This document shows positions 59,384 through 64,000 of a stretch of 64,000 nt of DNA, in pieces (position 1 is the stretch's first letter; every line of letters begins with the position of its first letter). The notes under the pieces are model-generated. The model was not told the DNA's origin, did no database searches, and saw only the letters and a program-made list of their open reading frames with translations. Origin of the DNA: Paenirhodobacter ferrireducens (GTDB lineage: Bacteria > Pseudomonadota > Alphaproteobacteria > Rhodobacterales > Rhodobacteraceae); contig NZ_SAVB01000016.1 of NCBI RefSeq assembly GCF_004022265.1, positions 62,001-126,000 of the forward strand, read 5' to 3'. A program made the position numbers and the translations under genes.

Positions 59384-61756
59384 TCACGAGCGCGGACGTT
59401 CCTTTTTCGGGTCGTAATGTGGGAAGGGCGCGACCCGCGCCGCGATCCGCTTCAGATGCCCGTCAAGCTTGCCGATCTCGACCGCGGTGCCGGGCCCGGC
59501 ATGGGCGACGTCGAGGCGCGCGAGCGCGATCCACTGGTTGGTGCGGGGGCTGTGCATGGCCGAGCAGATCTCGCCCACCTGCGCGCGGCCGATCCGCACG
59601 CAGTCGCCGTGAAAGACCGGATCCTGGCCCTCGATCTCGAGGCCGACGAACTTGCGCGCGGGCGTCTCCTTGCGCCGGATCAGCGCGTCGCGCCCGACGA
59701 AATCGGCGGTTTTCGATTTCAGCGGCACGGTGAAGCCGATGCCGGCCTCGAACGGGTCGGTCTGATCGGAAAAGTCATAGCCCGCGAAGACGAGCCCCGC
59801 CTCGATCCGGCACAGGTCAAGCCCCGCAAGCCCCATCGGCTTGATGCCGAACTTGGCACCCGCGCCGAAGACCGCCTCGAAGACCGCCTTGCCGTCCTTC
59901 GGGTGGCAGAAGATCTCGTAGCCCAGCTCCCCGGTATAGCCGGTGCGCGACACCACGACCGGCACCCCCTCGGCCCCGCCGATGCGCCCCACGGTGAAGC
60001 GGAACCAGCCCAGATCGGCCAAAGCGGGCTGATGCGGTGCGGTCCAGATGATCTCGCACATCAGCTCGCGCGAGCGCGGCCCCTGCACCGCGAGATTGTG
60101 CATCTGATCGGTCGAGGCACGGATCATCACGTTCAGGCCAAGCCGCGCCGCCTCCTCGCGCATCCAGACCCCGCCCTCGTCCGAGCCGCCGATCCAGCGG
60201 AAGTTCTGCGGCCCGAGACGGAACAGCGTGCCGTCGTCGATCATGCCGCCATGCGGATAGCACATGGCCGAATAGACGACCTGACCATGGCCCAGCTTCG
60301 TCACGTCGCGCGTCAGAACCCAGTTCATCAGCGCCTCGGCGTCGGGGCCGGTCACCTCGAACTTGCGCAGCGCGCTCAGGTCCATCGCGACCACGCCCTC
60401 GCGCGCCGCCCAGTAGCTTTCCACCGCATCACACTCGGGGAAGACATTCGGCAGCCAGAAGCCGCGATATTCGACGAAATCGCGGGTCAGGGCAGCAAAA
60501 CTGTCGTGGAAGGCGCTTTCACGCGTCATGATCGGCTCCGCGTCGGGGGTGGCGCGCCAGGCCGAAGCGCGCGAGAACCGCTCGCCCGCGCCATAGCTGC
60601 GCACATGAATGTCGGTGAGATCCCAGCCATTGGCCGAGGAGGTGTCGTCCGGGCAGGCCGAGGAGACGCAGACAAGATCGGTCAGCGCGCGCAGCAGCAC
60701 GTAATCGCCGGGCCGCGACCAGGGCTCGTCGGCGACCAGCACGCCATGCGCGTCGATCCCGGTGTTGAAGAAGAAGTTCGCCGCCATCCAGCCCGCGCGG
60801 GCGGGAACCCCATGGGCGGCCAGCGCGGTATTGAAATTGTCCGAGCAGTTCGCATGCCCCGGATAGCCGATGTCGTCGTAATATTTCGACGAGCAGGCCA
60901 TGGCGAAGGCGTCGTGGCGGCCACAGGTGTCCTGAATCACCTCGACCAGCGGGGTGAAATCCTGGTCATAGTATTTCGCGTGCAGCCCCGGGTTCGGATA
61001 GGCGTGCCCCATCAGCGTGCGGGTGGTGGTGACGTCGAGCGGATTGACGATGCCCCGGTCGAGCTTCCTCGCATCGAAGCACTGGAAATCGGTGCATTGC
61101 CGCCCGTCGACGTCGAGGATCTGGATGAACTCGCCCGCCTTCACCACATAGGCCTCGGCGGTCGCCGATGTCACCCGCAGATCAAGGAGCGGATCGGCCA
61201 GCGGGTCGGGCAGCGCGAAGCGGCCCGCGGCGCGCGGCGTGGCGCGGGTGATCTTCACCGTCAGCGGGGTCGCGGTGTCCTGGGCCTCGAAATCCATCAC
61301 CGGGCCCGGGGCGGCGACGATCGCGACGCCCGCGCCCTGTGCGGTGAAGCCCACGGCCTCGCCCGCCCGCGATCCGGCGCCGAAAAGCCCGATGGCGCGG
61401 GCGAGGCTCAGGTCGATGCCGCGGCGGTCAAGCGCGCGGCGCAGCCGGGCAAGCGAGGGCTCGCCCGAGGCGAGCAGCTCGCGCAGCCCCTCCGCCGCGC
61501 AATCGCCCGCCCAGCCCAGAAGGCCGCAGTCGACCCGCCCGTCGGGGTGCGCGGCCAGCAGCTCGCAGCGCTGCCCGCCCTCGTCGTTGATCACCTCGAT
61601 CCGGTCGCCCGCCCGGATCTCGAATACCAGCGCGCCACGACCGGGCACGGCATGCCGCTCCTCGGCCGGTCCGGTCCGATAGGCCTGCGGCCGCCGCGCA
61701 CGCGAGGGCGTGGGCGGTCCGGGGCGGAAAAGCGTGTCGGCGGGCAGAAGCACCAT
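59384..61756 (-). CDS. tdm: Tdm, trimethylamine N-oxide demethylase
   Basis: 790-residue bifunctional enzyme splitting TMAO to dimethylamine and formaldehyde. N-terminal DUF1989 region (about 170-400) carries three zinc cysteines at residues 288, 304 and 368 (in MACSSKYYDD, HANCSDN and SSACPDD). Their spacing of 16 and 64 equals that reported for the Methylocella enzyme. The C-terminal half (about 430-780) is a GcvT-like tetrahydrofolate domain (SRTGYTGELGYEIFC, FVGLEIEG) that captures the formaldehyde. The first about 40 residues are basic and Pro-rich. Follows tmm after a terminator-like hairpin. Confidence 0.93.
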   Translation of the reverse strand: MVLLPADTLFRPGPPTPSRARRPQAYRTGPAEERHAVPGRGALVFEIRAGDRIEVINDEGGQRCELLAAHPDGRVDCGLLGWAGDCAAEGLRELLASGEPSLARLRRALDRRGIDLSLARAIGLFGAGSRAGEAVGFTAQGAGVAIVAAPGPVMDFEAQDTATPLTVKITRATPRAAGRFALPDPLADPLLDLRVTSATAEAYVVKAGEFIQILDVDGRQCTDFQCFDARKLDRGIVNPLDVTTTRTLMGHAYPNPGLHAKYYDQDFTPLVEVIQDTCGRHDAFAMACSSKYYDDIGYPGHANCSDNFNTALAAHGVPARAGWMAANFFFNTGIDAHGVLVADEPWSRPGDYVLLRALTDLVCVSSACPDDTSSANGWDLTDIHVRSYGAGERFSRASAWRATPDAEPIMTRESAFHDSFAALTRDFVEYRGFWLPNVFPECDAVESYWAAREGVVAMDLSALRKFEVTGPDAEALMNWVLTRDVTKLGHGQVVYSAMCYPHGGMIDDGTLFRLGPQNFRWIGGSDEGGVWMREEAARLGLNVMIRASTDQMHNLAVQGPRSRELMCEIIWTAPHQPALADLGWFRFTVGRIGGAEGVPVVVSRTGYTGELGYEIFCHPKDGKAVFEAVFGAGAKFGIKPMGLAGLDLCRIEAGLVFAGYDFSDQTDPFEAGIGFTVPLKSKTADFVGRDALIRRKETPARKFVGLEIEGQDPVFHGDCVRIGRAQVGEICSAMHSPRTNQWIALARLDVAHAGPGTAVEIGKLDGHLKRIAARVAPFPHYDPKKERPRS

Positions 61757-61795
61757 GGTCTGTCCTTGCAGTGAGGGAAAAAGGCTGGGCCGTCA

Positions 61796-61830
61796 GGGAA
61801 AAGAAGGCGGGAGGCCCGAGGCCCCCCGCC
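61796..61830 (-). terminator. Terminator-like hairpin between tmm and tdm
   Basis: On the minus strand GGCGGGGGGCC-TCG-GGCCTCCCGCC (61830-61806; 11-bp stem with one G-U) followed by TTCTTTT. It lies 16 bases after the tmm stop. It may lower tdm expression relative to tmm or protect the tmm 3' end. Confidence 0.65.
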
Positions 61831-61845
61831 CAGGGGGGACACAGC

Positions 61846-63189
61846 TCAGTTCGCCAGATAGGCTTCCATCGAATCGTCGAGGGCGTCCTTCCACGGCGTG
61901 TGGTGGGTGGGCGCCATCGTGCCGGTGATGACCGACTTGTAGGCGTGGTTGCGGAAGGTCATGATGTTTTCCGCCTTGTGGTGCTTCCACTCGAAGAAGG
62001 CCTCGCAGGCGCCATCGACGTCGAAGGACGGATAATCCGTCTCGGCGATCAGTTCCTTGACGTAGTCGCCCTGATACTTGATCGCGTATTTGACGTCGTC
62101 CGAGGCCTCTTCGCGTTCCTCGCGCTCGGCCACGTCGGCGATCAGCGTCTGCTTGTCGGCGGGCACCTCGATCCGGCCCATGATGATGTCGCGGACATAC
62201 CAGGCCTGGGCGTCGAACATGTTGAAGGTGAACCACTGGTCCTGCATGCCGAGGTAGAACATCTTCGGATTGTGGACATAGACCACGCCCTTGTAGAGGT
62301 CGGCGGTCGCCAGCCGGTTCGCCGTCTTCAGCCGCAGGCTGTCGGGCAGGAACGGGAAGTAGTGCTTGTAGCCGGTGCACAGGATGATCGCGTCGATATG
62401 CTTCGACGAGCCGTCCTTGAAGAAGGCGGTCTTGCCCTCGACGCGCACGAGGCCCTGCTTCTCTTCCCAGTTCGCCGGCCATTTGAAGCCCATCGGCGCG
62501 GTGCGATAGCAGGAGGTGACGCTTTTCGCGCCGTATTTCCAGCACTGCGAGCCGATGTCCTCGGCCGAATAGGAGGAGCCGACGATCAGCACGTCCTGCC
62601 CCTCGAATTCGCGCGCGTCGCGGAAATCATGGGCGTGGACGATGCGGCCGTAGAACTGGTCGAAGCCCGGATATTCCGGCACGTTCGGCGAGGAGAAGTG
62701 GCCCGAGGCGACGATCACGTGATCGAAGCGCTCCTTGTAGACGTGGTCGCGTTCCATGTCGTGCGCGGTGACGGTGAAATCCCCGGCCTCCTCGTCGAAC
62801 TCGATCCAGCGCACGACCGAGTTGAAGCGGATCCAGCCGCGCACGCCAGCCTTGTTCACCCGGCCCTCGATGTAATCGACCATCACGGCGCGCGGCGGAT
62901 AGGAGGCGATCTGCTTGCCGAAATGTTCCTCGAAGGAATAGTCGGCGAATTCGAGCCCCTCCTTCGGACCGTTGGTCCAGAGGTAGCGATACATCGAACC
63001 GTGGATCGGCTCGCCGTTCTTGTCGGTGCCGGTGCGCCAGCTGTAGTTCCACAGCCCCCCCCAGGTCTCCTGCTTCTCGAAGCAGACGATCTCGGGAATC
63101 TCGGCCCCCTTCTGCGCGGCGGACTGGAAGGCCCGGAGCTGGGCAAGGCCCGAAGGGCCGGCACCGATGATGGCAACGCGTTTGGTCAT
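61846..63189 (-). CDS. tmm: Tmm, trimethylamine monooxygenase
   Basis: 447-residue flavin-containing monooxygenase that oxidises trimethylamine to the N-oxide with NADPH and oxygen. FAD-binding [10 protein letters not shown] near residue 9, the FMO signature [13 protein letters not shown] near residue 188, and NADP-binding [11 protein letters not shown] near residue 208. Conserved aromatic-rich C-terminal half ([19 protein letters not shown]) is typical of bacterial Tmm. AGGGAGACTACC precedes the ATG. First gene of the operon. Confidence 0.95.
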   Translation of the reverse strand: MTKRVAIIGAGPSGLAQLRAFQSAAQKGAEIPEIVCFEKQETWGGLWNYSWRTGTDKNGEPIHGSMYRYLWTNGPKEGLEFADYSFEEHFGKQIASYPPRAVMVDYIEGRVNKAGVRGWIRFNSVVRWIEFDEEAGDFTVTAHDMERDHVYKERFDHVIVASGHFSSPNVPEYPGFDQFYGRIVHAHDFRDAREFEGQDVLIVGSSYSAEDIGSQCWKYGAKSVTSCYRTAPMGFKWPANWEEKQGLVRVEGKTAFFKDGSSKHIDAIILCTGYKHYFPFLPDSLRLKTANRLATADLYKGVVYVHNPKMFYLGMQDQWFTFNMFDAQAWYVRDIIMGRIEVPADKQTLIADVAEREEREEASDDVKYAIKYQGDYVKELIAETDYPSFDVDGACEAFFEWKHHKAENIMTFRNHAYKSVITGTMAPTHHTPWKDALDDSMEAYLAN

Positions 63190-63361
63190 GGTAGTCTCCC
63201 TGTTCGATCCGGTATGGACCAGATTTCAAAACTGGTTCCTTCGGCATGAACCAATGAGGTGAGCCAAAATCCTTCAGGTCAACAAATTTTCCTGTGTGGA
63301 ATATTGCTTCACCGCCTTTTTCGGCATTCCAGCCTGCCGGAAAAGGGCTATAGATCAAATT
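63190..63361. promoter_or_regulatory. Divergent promoter region tmm / PBP-like gene
   Basis: 172 bp, AT-rich. Near the tmm side, ACCAG (63218-63222) and CTGGT (63232-63236) form an inverted repeat with a 9-base spacer, embedded in GGACCAG...CTGGTTCC, with another GAACC half-site at 63248. This suggests an operator for a GntR- or similar dimeric regulator between the two transcription units. No open frame is present. Confidence 0.5.
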
Positions 63362-64000
63362 ATGAGCAGCCCGACACTCGCGCAGCGCCTTCTGGTAACT
63401 GGTTCCCTGCCCCGACTCGGCGTGAAGACCCGCGCGCCGGTGCGGATCGGTTTCCTCACGCCGCTCTCCGGGCCCGAGGAATCCTGGGGTCGGCCGGGGC
63501 TCGACGGCTGCCGGCTCTGGGCCGAGGGGCTGAATGCGCGCGGCGGGCTGATGGTGGGCGGGCGCCGGCACCCGATCGAGATCGTGGCACGCGACAGTGC
63601 GACCGGGGCCGCCGCGACCCGCGCCGCCGCGCACGAGCTTGTCGAACGGCTCGGCTGCCGGCTGATCCTGACCCTTGGCGGCGACAGCTTCGCCCCCGCC
63701 CTGCCCTGGCTGATGAAGACCCGCGCGCTGGTCGCGACGCTGCTGCCCTCCGACCTCTCGCCTGACACGCCCTATCTGATCGCGCCGGCCGAGGTGCATC
63801 CGCTGTTCAACGTGACCGGGGTCGAGTGGCTGGCGAAGAGCCGTCCCGCGGCGCGGCGTGTCGCCCTGTGCAGCCAGACCGACAGCCTCGGCCTGCCCTC
63901 GCTTGCCGTCTATCGCGCCGCCTTCGAGGCTGCGGGCCATGCCCGGGTGAAGGAGCTGCGCTATGCCCCCGCCGAGACCGACGCGGAAGGCATCGTGCGC
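63362..64000 (+). CDS. Type 1 periplasmic-binding-protein homologue without signal peptide (partial)
   Basis: Open from the ATG at 63362 to the window end (213 codons). VRIGFLTPLSGPEESWGRPG near residue 28, GLDGCRLWAEGLNARGG and the later VALCSQTDSLGLPSLAVYRAAFEAAG match branched-chain amino-acid/amide-type ABC substrate-binding proteins (UrtA/AmiC group). The N-terminus (MSSPTLAQRLLVTGSLPRLG) has no hydrophobic signal core, so this copy is probably cytoplasmic, like AmiC, which senses amides. Divergent placement beside tmm supports a sensor role in amine metabolism. The rest of the gene is outside the window. Confidence 0.75.
   Translation, partial: MSSPTLAQRLLVTGSLPRLGVKTRAPVRIGFLTPLSGPEESWGRPGLDGCRLWAEGLNARGGLMVGGRRHPIEIVARDSATGAAATRAAAHELVERLGCRLILTLGGDSFAPALPWLMKTRALVATLLPSDLSPDTPYLIAPAEVHPLFNVTGVEWLAKSRPAARRVALCSQTDSLGLPSLAVYRAAFEAAGHARVKELRYAPAETDAEGIVR

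Noticed and set aside
59291-61774. An 827-residue plus-strand open frame opposite tdm.
   Set aside because: It is a high-GC antisense shadow: His/Arg/Gly-rich with no recognisable motif, while the minus-strand frame has the Tdm zinc cysteines and folate domain.

Overview
The window is GC-rich, densely packed and almost wholly coding. Codon use, gene order and several lineage markers point to an alphaproteobacterium of the family Rhodobacteraceae, near Rhodobacter/Cereibacter/Gemmobacter; the genus cannot be fixed from the sequence. The markers are: a dcw cluster preceded by a long leader with an UpsM-type terminator; a DUF1127 gene followed by a CCTCCTCCC hairpin array (CcsR or 'cuckoo' RNAs); and a tmm-tdm-amt-dmm methylated-amine locus. 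No tRNA, rRNA, insertion sequence, CRISPR array or prophage was found.

Layout. 1-7300: head of the division and cell wall cluster on the minus strand (mraZ-rsmH-ftsL-ftsI-murE-murF-mraY), with its leader RNA. 7300-10600: mrp, a small DUF1127 gene with five tandem CcsR-like RNAs, and rlmJ. 10600-20000: exopolysaccharide region on the minus strand, made of a Sel1-repeat protein with a membrane sulfatase, then an operon for UDP-xylose synthase, GalE, a processive GT2 synthase and a GH26-like secreted hydrolase. 20000-37960: mostly housekeeping (uvrD, folE2, metZ, yciB, ftsY, xseA, purD, tadA, rluB), plus an AlkB-type hydroxylase, an MgtC-like protein and small secreted proteins.

38100-44430: a plus-strand run of seven genes: a 27-residue membrane peptide, XpaC, a two-TM helical protein, TelA, a DUF2927 lipoprotein, a YdjI-like SPFH protein with a C-terminal GYF_2 domain, and a YdjG-like zinc-ribbon membrane protein. 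Nothing in it has an assigned biochemical role. It looks like a membrane-stress platform in which XpaC/TelA stand where Bacillus has PspA. With the RNA array it is the best candidate for an undescribed system.

44400-53700: a sugar kinase, dtd, a DEAD-box helicase with a structured leader, a CII-like regulator, thymidine kinase, a KAS III homologue, a ghrA/csaA/proC/ybjN group and fabI. 53800-64000: methylated-amine catabolism on the minus strand, transcribed tmm -> tdm -> amtB -> 59-residue membrane peptide -> dmmD -> dmmA -> dmmB -> dmmC. Tmm makes trimethylamine N-oxide, Tdm splits it to dimethylamine and formaldehyde, DmmABC demethylates dimethylamine to methylamine, and DmmD probably handles the C1 unit. 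A signal-less type 1 periplasmic-binding-protein homologue diverges from tmm and runs off the window; it could be an intracellular sensor for the pathway.
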